Shown here piece after piece: positions 12,144 through 22,889 of a DNA stretch of 64,000 nucleotides (position 1 is the first letter of the stretch; every line of letters starts with the position of its first letter). The position numbers and the translations under genes are program-made. The notes below the pieces were generated by a model. The model saw only the letters and a list, made by a program, of their open reading frames with translations. It was not told where the DNA came from and ran no database searches. This DNA comes from Tessaracoccus coleopterorum (GTDB taxonomy: Bacteria > Actinomycetota > Actinomycetes > Propionibacteriales > Propionibacteriaceae), in the NCBI RefSeq assembly GCF_011174705.1, contig NZ_JAANIJ010000001.1, forward strand, positions 2,108,001 to 2,172,000, read 5' to 3'.

Positions 12144-13226
12144 GCGCGCGGGCAGCCCTCGTGACGACTGGGCATGACGTCGCGGACGCCCGGCTGCACC
12201 GCACCGCCGCCGCGCTCAGGCGCGCCGGGTTCGACGTCGAGGTGTTCGGCCTCGGGGACGCACGGCTCGGCCCGGCCGGATGCGCTATCCACGTGTCACC
12301 GCGGCGCGGCAAGCTCGGACGGGCCCTCCAGGCGCTGACCGCCCCGTTCCTGGCCCGGGCCGATGTGCTCATCACGATCGACCCGAGACGTCGCTCTCGG
12401 CGTTTCTCAGGTCACTCGGGCGGACCATCTGGGTGGCGGACGTACATGAGGACTACGCATCGCTGCTCCGGGACCGCTCCTGGGTTCCCGGACCGATGCT
12501 GAAGATCCTGCAGGGCGCGGTGCACCTGATGAACCTGCTGATCGTCCGTGCCGATCTGGTGCTGGTGGCCGACGAACACGTGCCGCCCCGGACCGCCGGG
12601 AACCGCTTCGTGATGCGCAATGAGCCGGACTTCACGCTCCTGCCCCACCGGGCGAGGCGTCGGACGACGCCCCCTGGCGGGCCATCTACATCGGAGACAA
12701 CCGCGCCTCGCGCGGCCTGCGCACGATGGTCGAGGCCGTCGCCGCCACCTCCGGAGATTCCCAACCGTGGGCGCTCGACCTGGTGGGGCCGGTCGCAGCG
12801 ACCGACCGCGCCTGGCTCATGGAGCGGCTGGCGCGCCCCGACGCAGGGCTGATCGCATCGCACGGGCGGCTCGAGCCGCTGCGCGCGTGGCGGTTCGCCG
12901 AGGGCGCCGACGTCGGGCTGTGCCTCCTCGAGGCGACCCCGGCGTTCTCCGACGCGATGCCCTCGAAGCTCTACGAGTACCAGGCTTGCGGCCTGCCGAC
13001 CATCGCCACACCGCTGCCCAAGGTGGCCGGGCTCCTGGACCGCACCGGTGCGGGCATCCTGGTGCGGGACGCGGCCGAAACGACCGCGGCGCTGCGCCGG
13101 TTCGCCACCGACGCGCGGTGGCGCACGGAGTTGAGGGACGCCGCCCGCGAGGCCGCCGTCGCATCACGGTCGGTGCCGAGCACCTACGACGAGGCCGCGG
13201 CCCGGATCTCAGCCCTGCTCGGCTGA
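12140..13226 (+). CDS. Glycosyltransferase, GT4-like (frameshifted)
   Basis: About 362 residues. The first beta strand reads ARAALVTTGHDVADARLHRT, so the true start must lie upstream of GTG 12161. In frame upstream only CTG 12140 is available; it has GGAGGA (12131-12136) just before it and overlaps the ATPase stop (CTGA). A CTG start or a nearby lost base are both possible. Further motifs are RTIWVADVHEDYASLL, NRFVMRNEPDF, and in the donor half ADVGLCLLEATPAFSDAMPS with SKLYEYQACGLPTIATP, normal for GT4. Frame switches near 12385 and 12650. It converges with the lipoprotein gene with only 5 bases between. Confidence 0.75.
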
Positions 13227-13231
13227 GCCCG

Positions 13232-14337
13232 TCACGCCCCGGGTTGCTCCGTGAGGCCGAGCAGCTCATCTGCCACGTTCGGCACCCGCGCGAGCCCACC
13301 GTCCCGCACCCGGAAGAGGTCGTCGCCGCGGGAGAACCACAGCACGGACCCGGCCGGGTCCCCGCCCCGGGCGACGGCGAGCGTCGCGTCGGGCGACAGT
13401 GCCGCCTCAGCCGAGCGCCGCAGTTCGTCGGGGCGCCGTCCCAGCCTTCCAACGAAGTGAGGCCCGGCGGCAGGTCGGGCACAGCGACCGGTTCCGCCGA
13501 TACGGTTCCGGTGGGCCCCGCCGTCAACGGGGGAGGAAGAACCCGTGAGAACGCGTGCCACCGCTCGACGGTCCGGGTCAGGATCACCTCCACCACTGGC
13601 TCCATCCGCACGACGGTGCCGTCCTCGGCGACCGCCCGCGAGCGGGCCACGAGCGTGCGGTCGCGTCCGAGATGGACGTTGCTCAGGAACACCGCGTCAC
13701 CCATCGAGGCCGCCATCACCAGCCCCTCTGTCGCGGTCGCCGCGACCCCGAGCGCGTCCTCCCACGAGGGGTCGAGCGTCCCGTCCGCGAACAGGATCCC
13801 GCGGCCCGCAGATAGGCGTCGTTCTCGCCCCGCCGATGGCGCCCCGTGCCGGTACCGGTCGACGGCGTGCTGCCACGCGAGGGTGGGTACGACCCCGATC
13901 CGGAGCGGGCCGTCCTCCTGCCTGATCATCTGGTCCCCTGGTGAGGCCGTACCGCTGAGCGAGATCGTCGAGGGAGACGCTCCGCGCGATGTTGGGTGCG
14001 ACGCCGTCGACCGGCTCACCGGTCAGGATGATCCGCAGCCTGGCGTCCTTCACGGGGAGCCCGACCACCTCGGGAGCGACCGCCTCCTCGACCCTGTCCG
14101 CCACCGCCTCCAGATCGGCCGTGGTGGTGCCCGGCGCCGTCGCCTCGACGACCATGTTGCGTGCCTCGCCCAGCCCGCCGGAGACCTTCCACCGCACCGA
14201 CAGGTCGTCGGCGGGAAGCACGGTGGCTGCAGCGGAGCGGACCGCGTCCTCCCAGGGGCAGGGTCGTCCAGTTCCGACGCGCAGCCCAGCAGCGACAGTG
14301 CGGCCGCGATGAGTCCCATGGCCATGACCTTACGCAT
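13232..14337 (-). CDS. Lipoprotein of unknown function (frameshifted)
   Basis: About 368 residues. MRKVMAMGLIAAALSLLGCA gives a signal peptide and lipobox (LLGC), so the protein should be anchored on the outer face of the membrane. The rest has VVVEATAPGTT-like and LRIGVVPTLAWQ stretches with no motif I recognise. Frame switches occur near 14250, 13930, 13810 and 13440. Its ATG overlaps the hydrolase stop (TGATG), so it is the third gene of the unit 16206 to 13232. Coupled translation suggests that the lipoprotein works with, or protects against, the secreted hydrolase. Confidence 0.65.
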
Positions 14338-15909
14338 CAGTGCCTTCCGATGTCGTACTGGTAGGTGACGACGTCGTCCCCGCCGGTGAAGTACGGGCGA
14401 GCCGGTCGTTGAACTCCTGGATCCGCGGGTCCGTCGGAGTTCTCGACACCACGTCCTGCGCGTACAGGGGGACGCTGTGCGCCTCACCTGGGCCGGTCAG
14501 CCGCGGCAGGTGCACCTCGGTGACGTTGGGTTGGTCGTGCACACCGCCGAGATCCAGCTTCGGCACCACGTCGGTGGTGTGGTGGAAGTTCAGGACGGGA
14601 CGTCCTGGCTGATGGGGATGGTGTTGACGGGCGACCCGGCCGAGACGACGCCGTCGACCTGGTAGCGCGCCGTGAACCCTGGATCCGAGGCGATGTTCGC
14701 GGCGATGATGCCGCCCTGCGAGTGGCCGGTCAGAAGGATGTTGGGCCGCTCCACGGGCCGTGGGCGGCCTCGTAGTTGCGGATGGCCAGGTCGATCGCGG
14801 CCTTGGTGGACTGTGTGACCGACGAGTCGCCGTAGCCGACGGCCTTGAAGTCGGCAGGCCAGTCGGTGCCCTCCACATCGCCGTTCCAGCCCTCCAGCTG
14901 CGTCATCGGGATGGAGGTGCCGGGGATGTTGACGATGAAGCGGGGCGGGTGGCCCGGGACCACGGAGACCTCGACGGCCGGACGGTCGGTGGTGTCGTCG
15001 GGGTCGCTCGTGTCGTAGGGCCGCTCCATGTTGGCGACCAGATCGGCCACCGACGACGGCGGCGCGATGGCGACGTCTCCCGGTGGGTCGGCACATAAGG
15101 GGAACCGTCGTTGAAGAAGGTGGAACCGAACACGTCACCGCCCGCGTGCAGCCCCAGATACAGGCCCTGGCCGAGCACCTCGGCCGGTGCGGGTAGCTTG
15201 CCCGTGTAGAGCAGTTCCTGCAGCCAGCGGGGCTGCCTACCGGCCTCGTCCATGAACGACTCGGATCCGCGCCGCCATGCCTCCAACGGCCCGGCCGCGG
15301 CGGGCCAGTGCTCGGAAGCTGTGTCGATGAGCCACTGGTTGGCCGAGCTCAGCGCATCCTGGGCACCGGAGAAGGCCGAGTTGGTGAGCCCGACCGCACC
15401 CTGCTGCAGCCCGTCGAGCAGGTCGTCGACCGTGAGCTTTCCGAGGTTGAACGCGAGCCCGACGTCGAGGCTGTTGATCCGCCAGGCGATCGCCACGACG
15501 CTGCCGCTGATCTCGGTCCACCACCACGGCCTCCGGGGTCGAGGCTGGTGGGGAAGCCCGCGGTGGAGATGACCCAGCCCGATCCACCGATCCGGAAGTC
15601 GCGGGACCGGGCGTGGTCGATGAGGGCGCGCTGATCGGACTGGATCCGTCGCAGGTCGCGCGCCGCGGTGCCGACGAGTTGTGCCTGTTCGGCAAGCAGC
15701 GCGGTCAGTTCGCTCCACCGCTCGAGCATCAGGCGCAGATCCTGCCTCTGCCGGTCGGCCGCCCTCCCGAACCAGACCGGTGGCCTGAGGGTGAGCACCG
15801 CGCCGTGCTGCCCGCGCAGGGTGGCGGCCAACGCCTCGTTGGCGGCCGCCTCCGACTCCATCGGGCCTGCGTCCCAGCGAAGCCCCTCATCCCAGCCCGC
15901 CATCGTCAC
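14337..15909 (-). CDS. WXG-like N-terminal domain plus alpha/beta hydrolase (frameshifted)
   Basis: About 523 residues. The first 100 residues are helical with PPVWFGRAADRQRQDLRLML, a W-x-G between two helices as in WXG100/LXG proteins of type VII secretion. The middle is helix-rich and unassigned. The C-terminal part is an alpha/beta hydrolase: FIVNIPGTSIP (oxyanion strand) and ILLTGHSQGGIIAANIAS with the G-x-S-x-G nucleophile Ser, then VLNFHHTTDVVPKLDL providing the acid. No signal peptide is seen, in keeping with ESX-type export. GTG 15909 or ATG 15903 overlap the preceding small gene by about 20 bases. Frame switches near 15540, 15090, 14760, 14600 and 14385. Esterase or lipase activity is likely; the substrate is unknown. 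Confidence 0.7.
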
Positions 15910-16206
15910 CGACCCCGAACGTCTCGCGGATCAGCCCGACGCCGGTGGCCTCGGCCTCACGATACGACTCGGCGGATTCCACGAGCTTGGCCGGATGCGC
16001 GGCGAGGTGGTCACAGACGCGACGGGTGGCGGCCTCGTAGCGTGACTGCAGCATCCCTGCCGCTGCCGATGCAAGGCCCCGGACATGGCGGTGGCGGGCG
16101 AGTCGACGCGGGCCGCCCGCAGCTCCGCGGAACCCTGCGCGGTCAGGCGCCCCATCGCGCTCCCGTAGTCGGCAAGCACCCCGTACTCGACGGCGAAATC
16201 GGTCAT
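15887..16206 (-). CDS. Small helical WXG/EspC-like partner protein (frameshifted)
   Basis: About 106 residues with one frame switch near 16075. MTDFAVEYGVLADYGSAMGR, then ARVDSPATAMSGALASAAAG, then LQSRYEAATRRVCDHLAAHP and ESYREAEATGVGLIRETFG. The size, lack of signal peptide, and two long amphipathic helices with a Y-x3-E motif (YREAE) near the C-terminus resemble EspC-type ESX substrates. It overlaps the WXG-hydrolase and probably forms a secreted heterodimer with its N-terminal domain. This is inference from size and layout; no ESX machinery gene lies in the window. Confidence 0.6.
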
Positions 16207-16328
16207 CGTGATCCCTTCCGTCCGCCATCGTAGAGGCGGGGTGGGGCAGCGGGAGAGGTGCAGGGCAGGACCGTGGCTTCGCGGGGCAGGCGGTATGCTC
16301 GCTTCCAGCGATCGAAGGGAATTGGTGC

Positions 16329-16921
16329 ATGGTCCGCATTCAGGAAAGCGCTGACGTCTCGCCCGAAGCCGTGATCGGCGAAGGGTCCTCCGTCTGGCAT
16401 CTGGCGCAGGTCCGCGAGGGTGCCGTCCTCGGCGAGAACTGCATCGTCGGTCGGGGAGCCTACGTTGGCACCGGGGTGAAGATGGGCGACAACTGCAAGC
16501 TGCAGAACTATGCGCTCGTCTACGAGCCCGCGGTGCTCGAGGACGGCGTCTTCGTCGGCCCCGCTGTCGTGTTCACCAATGACCACTTCCCTCGCTCGGT
16601 CGATCCCGACGGACGACTGAAGCGCGGCGACGACTGGGAGGCGGTCGGTGTCACGTGCCTGACCGGGTCCTCCATCGGCGCCCGTGCCGTCTGCGTAGCC
16701 CCGTCACCATCGGTCGGTGGGCCATGATCGCCGCGGGTGCCGTCGTGACGAAGGACGTCCCCGATTTCGCGCTGATGGCCGGTGTCCCGGCACGGCGCAT
16801 CCGCTGGGTCGGACGTGCGGGTGTCCCGCTCGAACCCGGCGAGGCCGAAGGCTCGTGGGTGTGCCCCGAGACCGGTCGGCAGTACAAGGAAGACAACAAC
16901 ATCCTCGTGGAGGTTTCCTAA
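16329..16921 (+). CDS. wbpD: Sugar N-acetyltransferase, left-handed beta-helix (WbpD-like) (frameshifted)
   Basis: About 197 residues; one frame switch near 16690. Hexapeptide repeats are plain (EAVIGEGSSVWHLAQVREGA, VLGENCIVGRGAYVGTGVKM), with the FTNDHFPR loop and IAAGAVVTKDVPDFALMAGV typical of UDP-2-acetamido-3-amino-glucuronate N-acetyltransferases. The C-terminal ETGRQYKEDNN resembles the family tail. With the aminotransferase and oxidoreductase that follow, it should add the acetyl group at C3 of UDP-GlcNAc3NA. SD GAAGGGAAT precedes the ATG. Symbol by analogy with Pseudomonas; the substrate is not proven. Confidence 0.8.
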
Positions 16922-18008
16922 GTGAACGACTTCATTCCCCGGCCAAGCCGATCATCGGCGATGAGGAGCGGGAAGCGGTCGACCGCGTCCTGCGCTCCGG
17001 CATGATCGCCCAGGGCCCGGAGGTCAAGGCCTTCGAGGAGGAGTTCTCCACCCACTTCGGGCTCGGCCGCGCCTGCGTCGCCGTCAACTCGGGTACCTCC
17101 GGCCTGCACCTCGGCCTGCTGAGCTCCGGGATCGGTGCCGGCGACGAGGTCATCGTGCCCTCGTTCACCTTCGCCGCGACCGCGAACTCCGTCGCCCTGA
17201 CCGGCGCAACCCCGTCTTCGCCGACATCGCGCTCGACGATTTCACGCTCGACCCGGCCTCCGTCGAGTCATACATCTCCGACCGCACCAAGGCGATCATG
17301 CCGGTGCACCTGTACGGTCACCCCGCAAAGATGGCCGAACTGAAGGCCATCGCCGACAAGCACGGCCTCATGCTGTTCGAGGACGCGGCCCAGGCCCACG
17401 GCGCCTCCCTGAACGGCACCCCGGTCGGTGCGTTCGGCACGTTCGCGATGTTCTCGCTGTACCCGACCAAGAACATGACCTCCGGTGAGGGTGGCATGGT
17501 CTCGGCGGCCAACGACGAGGTCGAGCGCAACCTGCGCCTCTACCGCAACCAGGGCATGCTGCAGCAGTACCACAACGAGGTCGTCGGCCTGAACAACCGC
17601 ATGACCGACATCCATGCAGCCATCGGCCGTGTGCAGTTGACCAAGGTCGGCGCATGGACGAAGCAGCGCCAGGACAACGCGGCCTTCCTCTCCGCGAACC
17701 TCGAGGGCGTCGTGGTGCCCGCCGTCGCCGAGGGCGCCGTGCACGTCTACCACCAGTACACCGTCCGAGTCCCCGGCGACCGTGACGGCCTCTCGAAGGC
17801 CCTGAAGGACGAGTACAACGTCGGATCCGGCATGTTCTACCCCGTGCCGAACCACCGCCTGAAGCCGTTCGCACGCGACTACCACCTGACAAATACGGAG
17901 CAGGCCGCGGCAGAGGCGCTGTCACTCCCGGTGCACCCCTCACTCTCGCAGGGCGACCTGGAACGCATCGTCGAGGCGGTCAACGCGCTCGTCAAGGCTG
18001 GTGCGTGA
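16922..18008 (+). CDS. wbpE: DegT/DnrJ/EryC1 family PLP aminotransferase (WbpE-like) (frameshifted)
   Basis: About 362 residues; GTG 16922 directly follows the acetyltransferase stop TAA (16919-16921). After an early lost base the protein reads PAKPIIGDEEREAVDRVLRS. AVNSGTSGLHLGLL binds PLP phosphate, LFEDAAQAHGA carries the ring-stacking Asp, and FSLYPTKNMTSGEGGMV holds the internal aldimine Lys. GMFYPVPNH is typical of WbpE/WlbC. It transfers an amino group from glutamate to UDP-3-keto-GlcNAcA. Another frame switch is near 17210. GTGA overlap with the next gene. Confidence 0.88.
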
Positions 18009-18999
18009 CCATGGCGAACCTCCGCGCCGGCCTCATCGGCCTCGGCTCCATGGGCCGTCACCACGCCCGTAACCTGCGCGCCATCGAGGGCGTCGACCTC
18101 GTCGCCGTCGCCGACCCGGCGGGCGACCCGTTCGGCGTCGCGGGCGGCCTCGCGGTGCTGCCCAACGTCGAGGCGCTCGTCGGGCAGGGGCTCGACTACG
18201 TGGTGGTGGCGACCCCACGAAGTTCCACGAGTCCATCGGCACCACGCTTGCCGAGGCGGGCGTGCACGCGCTCGTCGAGAAGCCTCTCGCGGCCGACACG
18301 GGGCGGCCCGCCGCCTCGCCGAGGCCTTCGCCTCGCGCGGCCTGATCGGCGCCACCGGCCACATCGAGCGCTACAACCCGCCCTGCAGAGCCTGCGGCGG
18401 CGGCTGGCCGAAGGCGAGCTCGGTGACCTGTACCAGGTCGTGACGCGGCGCCAGGGGCCGTTCCCGGCCCGCATCGCCGACGTCGGCGTCGTGAAGGACC
18501 TCGCGTCCCACGACATCGACCTGACCGCCTGGGTGACCCAGCGCGACTACGAACTCGTGGCCGCGCGCACCGTCTCGAAGGCGGGGCGTGAGTACGAGGA
18601 CATGGTCGCGGCCACCTGCCAGCTGACCGGGCGCTCATGAGCTCGCACCTGGTCAACTGGCTGACGCCCACGAAGGAGCGCCTCACCGTCGTGACCGGCG
18701 AGAAGGGCATGTTCGTCGCCGACACGCTGACGGCCGACCTCACGTTCTACGCCAACGGTCAGGTCCACGAGAGCTGGGACGACATCGCGCAGTTCGGTGG
18801 GGTCACCGAGGGCGACGTCACCCGCTTCGCCATCGCGAAGCCCGAGCCGCTGCGCACGGAGCACGAGAACTTCCGTGACGCGGTGCTCGGCAAGGAGGCG
18901 GACATTGTCACGATGGAACAGGGCGCCCGCGTGGTCGAGGTGTGCGAGGCCATGATCGAGTCGGCCGCCACCGGAAGGTTCGTCGAGCTCAGGAACTGA
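18005..18999 (+). CDS. wbpB: Gfo/Idh/MocA sugar dehydrogenase (WbpB-like) (frameshifted)
   Basis: About 331 residues from GTG 18005 (ATG 18011 also possible). NAD-binding LRAGLIGLGSMGRHHARNLR at the N-terminus, then VHALVEKPLAADT containing the conserved EKP, and GHIERYNP with the typical GHxxR-F/YNP of WbpB/WlbA. It would oxidise C3 of UDP-GlcNAcA with NAD+. Frame switches near 18218, 18300, 18385 and 18630. The gene is followed by a perfect 13-bp hairpin, so the D-E-B set may form one transcription unit that ends here. Confidence 0.85.
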
Positions 19000-19007
19000 T
19001 CGACCGG

Positions 19008-19037
19008 GCCGCGTCACACCCCACGGTGTGACGCGGC
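19008..19037 (+). terminator. Perfect 13-bp hairpin after the wbpB-like gene
   Basis: GCCGCGTCACACC at 19008-19020, loop CCAC, and its exact complement GGTGTGACGCGGC at 19025-19037. It starts 9 bases after the TGA at 18997-18999. The following TCCGTCGTCTC is only mildly T-rich. Confidence 0.75.
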
Positions 19038-19114
19038 TCCGTCGTCTCCGGATAGGTCAGCGCCCGCGGGGCCGTAGGCTGTTCCAGGGTCTGTGAGGCC
19101 CGGGAGGAGAACAG

Positions 19115-20402
19115 ATGAAGATCGCGGTCGTAGCGCTCGGCAAGATCGGGCTGCCGCTCGCAGTGCAGTACGCGGACGCAGGGCACGAGGTCATCGGTGC
19201 CGACGTCAACCCGCGCACCGTGGAACTGGTCAACGCCGCCGCCGAACCGTTCCCCGGGGAGGCACAGCTCGGGAGAAGCTCGCCGCGGCCGTCGCCGGGG
19301 AAGGCTCAGGGCCACCACGGACGTCGCGGCCGCCGTTTCCGAGGCTGACGCCGTCGTCGTGGTCGTGCCGCTGCTGGTCGACGCCGATGGCAACCCCGAC
19401 TTCGCCTGGATGGATGAGGCCACCCGCAACATCGCGCGTGCGCTGCGGCCGGGCACGCTGGTCAGCTACGAGACGACGCTTCCCGTCGGCACCACGCGCA
19501 ACCGTTGGCGGCCGATGCTCGAGGAGGGGTCCGGCCTCGTCGAGGGCACGGACTTCCACCTCGTCTTCTCGCCCGAGCGGGTGCTGACCGGGCGGGTCTT
19601 CGCGGACCTGCGCAAGTACCCCAAGCTCATCGGCGGACTCTCCGAAGCGGGAGCCGAGCGGGCCAGGGCGTTCTACGAGGCCGTCCTCACCTTCGATCCG
19701 CGCCCCGACCTGCCCCGCGGCAACGGCGTCTGGGACCTCGGCACCGCCGAGGCGGCCGAGATGGCAAAGCTCGCGGAGACCACCTACCGGGACGTGAACA
19801 TCGGGCTCGCCAACCAGTTCGCCCGTTTCGCGGGCGCCAACGGCATCGACGTCTTCCAGGTGATCGAGGCGTCGAACTCGCAGCCGTACAGCCACATCCA
19901 CCGCCCGGCATCGCCGTCGGCGGGCACTGCATCCCCGTCTACCCCAAGCTCTACCTCTGGACCGATCCCGAGGCGAGCATCGTCGCGACGGCCCGTGAGG
20001 CCAACGCGCAGATGCCCGCCTACACCGTGCGGCTCGCCGCCGATGCGCTCGGATCACTGGAGGGCCGCAGCGTCGCCGTGCTCGGCGCCTCCTACCGGGG
20101 GGAGTCAAGGAGACCGCGCTCTCGGGTGTGTTCCCCGTCGTCAGCGAACTCGTGGCCCTCGGAGCCGACGTTGCCGTGCACGACCCCTCTACAGCGACGA
20201 GGAGTTGGCCGCCATGGGCTTCGCGTCCTACACGATCGGCGACCCCGTCGACGCCGTGATCGTCCAGACCGACCACGCCATGTACCGCGAGCTGGCTGCC
20301 GCCGACCTTCCCGGCGCCGAGGTGGTCGTCGACGGCCGCCGTGTGCTCGATTCCGCCAGCTTCGCGGGCACAACCTTCATCTCCCTCGGAAAGGGGAACT
20401 GA
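19115..20402 (+). CDS. wbpA: UDP-sugar 6-dehydrogenase (WbpA/WecC-like) (frameshifted)
   Basis: About 429 residues. MKIAVVALGKIGLPLAVQYA is the NAD fold, VSYETTLPVGTTRNR and VFSPERVLTGRVFADLRKYP are typical of the UDP-GlcNAc/ManNAc dehydrogenases, AEMAKLAETTYRDVNIGLAN holds the catalytic Lys and Asn region, and VGGHCIPVYP has the catalytic Cys. It performs the two-step oxidation of UDP-GlcNAc (or ManNAc) to the uronic acid, the first step of the pathway continued by the genes at 16.3-19.0 kb. A strong GGGAGGAGAA site precedes the ATG. Frame switches near 19270, 19310, 19910, 20100 and 20190. Confidence 0.88.
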
Positions 20403-20405
20403 GAC

Positions 20406-21861
20406 GTGGACAAGCCCAGGATCGTGCTGTTCCGGCACGCCGCCGTGGACTTCGATTCCAGGATCAAGCGGATCGCGACCACGCTGCACCGGGGCGGATT
20501 CGAGCCGATCATCATCTCCACCGAGCCCGTGGGCGGCGAGGAGGGTGAGTTCCTGCTCGGCGGCCACACCCGCGTCATCCGGGTCGCCCTGAAGCCCTGG
20601 CCCGCGGCCGAGGCGCCGAAGCCCAACCCGAACGCGGGCCGTGCTGCGAGGCTCAGGCGGCAGCGCGCGGTCCACGCCCAGCGGATTAAGGGTGCCGACG
20701 CCGCGTCCGCCAGGTCTGCCGCCAAGTGGGCCATCACGAACGCCAAGCTGGGCGTCGTCGGCGCCCTCGTGCTCAAGGACCGGCTCGCCACCTACGGCAA
20801 GGCGGCCCGCGCCCGCCTGCGGGCTCGGACGACCCGTTCGAGGGCCTGGACCTGCCGCGCAACCTGCCGGTCGCGCACAACCTCGTCTACACGCTGAAGG
20901 ACCTGCTGGTCGAGCTCGAGCCCGCCGTGCTGCACGCGCACAACCCGCTGGTACTGCCGGTGGCCTGGGCCGCGGCGAAGGAACTCCGTGGCAACGGCCA
21001 CGTGGTGAAGCTCTCCTACGACGTCCGTGAGGACTTCGCGGGCCTTCCGCCAAGGAGATCGGCAATCCCGCCGCCCACGCGGCCCTGCTCGGCACCGAGC
21101 GGGCGTTCATGCCCCACGCCGACTACGTGATGACGGTCACCGAATCGCACGCCCACCTGCTGCAGGACAAGTACCGGCTCCCGGTCCTTCCGGAGACCGT
21201 CGTCAACCTGTCGGTGTTCCAGCCGATGGAGGGTGACATCACGGTGCGCGAGGCGGCGGGCGTGTCCGAGGAGACACCGTTGCTCGTCTACGCGGGCATC
21301 ATGAGCTGGGCCCGCGGCATCGAGACGCTGATCGAGTCGATGGCCTACATGGATGAGAAGACCCACCTCGCGATCGTGACGATGCCGCTCCCGCATCCCA
21401 TGCAGACCAAGCTCGACCCGCTGGCCGAGGAACTCGGGGTGCGCGACAGGATCCACTACATCGATCCGGTCAACCAGGCGAATCTCTCCTATTACCTGCA
21501 CGGCGCAGACGTCGCCGTCCACCCGCTCCCAGGCGGCTCCCCGAACCACGACCGCACGCTTCCGAACAAGCTCTTCGAATACCTGCACGCCGAGCTGCCG
21601 CTCGTATCGTCCGACGCGAAGACGATGGCGCAGTTCGTCGTCGACAACGGCATGGGCAACGTGTTCAGGACCGGTGACGCGAAGGACCTGGCGGCGAAGG
21701 CCGAGGCGCAGCTCGCCGACCCGGTTCCGCAGGCGCACCTGCACGAACTGGCTGAGCGCTACTCGTGGCAGAGCAACGAGGAGATGCTGATCCGCTCGTT
21801 CGGTCGTCTCGCCGGTGCCACCGGCCGGACCCTGAGGGCCCGTTCGGGTCGACCGAGGTGA
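20406..21861 (+). CDS. Family 4 glycosyltransferase with inserted basic segment (frameshifted)
   Basis: About 485 residues, longer than the usual 370-400. It starts MDKPRIVLFRHAAVDFDSRI and has RAARLRRQRAVHAQRIKGAD, a strongly basic Ala/Arg/Lys-rich insert of some 70 residues (about 75-145) that could touch the membrane. Then AVLHAHNPLVLPVAWAAAKE, ADYVMTVTESHAHLLQDKYR, PLLVYAGIMSWARGIETLIE and PNHDRTLPNKLFEYLHAELP, all GT4 hallmarks. Frame switches near 20825 and 21050. It starts 3 bases after the dehydrogenase and is the last gene of the plus-strand glycan block. It resembles domain 1 of the protein at 6721 in motifs such as NKLFEYLHAELP versus NKYYESVQARLP. Confidence 0.8.
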
Positions 21862-21907
21862 CCCCGCCGACTGAGTCACCGGTGAGGGCCGTGCCTCGAC
21901 GGCGGCG

Positions 21908-22868
21908 TCAGTGGACCAGGACGATCTTGCCCACGTTGGCGCCGCCCACGAGCTGCTCGTGGGCGCGGCGGACCTCCGCGAAAGGGATCCGGGTCTCGGG
22001 TGACAGCCTGATCCGGCCGTCGGCCAGCATCGGCCACACCTCCTGCTCGACCGCCTGACAGATCGCCGTCTTCTCGGCGTCGGGGCGGAACCGCAGCGAC
22101 GTGGCCGCGACGCTGCCCGCCTTGCTGAGGAGCAGGCCGAGGTTCAGGGTGCCCTTGACGCCGCCCTGCAGGCCGATCACCACCAGGTGTCCGCCCTTCT
22201 TGAGGGCCTTGACGTTGGGCTCGAGATACTTCGCGCCGATGATGTCGAGGATCATGTCGGCCCGCCGGTGGCCTCCTTGAGCTCGGAGACCCAGTCGCCG
22301 TGGTAGTCGAAGGCGAAGTCGGCGCCGAAACTACGGCAGTGGTCCAGCTTCTCAGGGCTGCCCGCCGTCGCGGCGACGATCGCCCCGATCGCCTTGGCGT
22401 ACTGGGTGGCGAAGGTGCCGATGCCGCCCGCGCCGCCGTGGACCAGGAACACCTGGCCGGCCTTCAGGAAGCCGACCCGCACGTTCGACGCCACGGTGGC
22501 CGCGACCTCCAGCACCCCGGCCGCGGAGACGAGATCGACCCCGGGCGGAGGTGCGATCGCCTGGCCCTCGTGGACCACGAAGTACCCGGCGTAGCCGCCG
22601 CCGGCCAGTAGGGCGACGACCTCGTCGCCGACGTTCCAACGGGTGACGCCCTCGCCAACGGCGGCGACCACGCCGGAGGCCTCGAGGCCGATGATGTCGG
22701 TGACCCGGGCGGCGGCGGGTAGTGCCCCTGCCGCTGCAGCACGTCGGCGCGGTTGACGCCGGAGGCGACGGTGCGCACCAGGATCTCGCCGGTTCCCGGG
22801 TGGGGTGGGTGCCTCCCCGATGGTCAGGGCGTCCACATCTCCGGGGTCTCAACGATCACTGCTCGCAT
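21908..22868 (-). CDS. NAD(P)H quinone oxidoreductase, PIG3-like (frameshifted)
   Basis: About 320 residues of the zinc-free medium-chain dehydrogenase family. [10 protein letters not shown], then [40 protein letters not shown], the cofactor loop [20 protein letters not shown], and [20 protein letters not shown] with GKIVLVH at the end match TP53I3-type quinone oxidoreductases. It reduces quinones or alpha,beta-unsaturated carbonyls with NADPH in the cytoplasm. Frame switches near 22830, 22790, 22720 and 22262. It converges with the glycosyltransferase and is unlikely to be part of glycan synthesis. Confidence 0.85.
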
Positions 22869-22889
22869 GCCCCAACCCTACTGGTGGCG

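Noticed and set aside
21862..21907. Terminator between the convergent glycosyltransferase and quinone oxidoreductase genes
   Set aside because: Only a 5-bp stem (GCCGT/ACGGC) can be formed, too weak to call.
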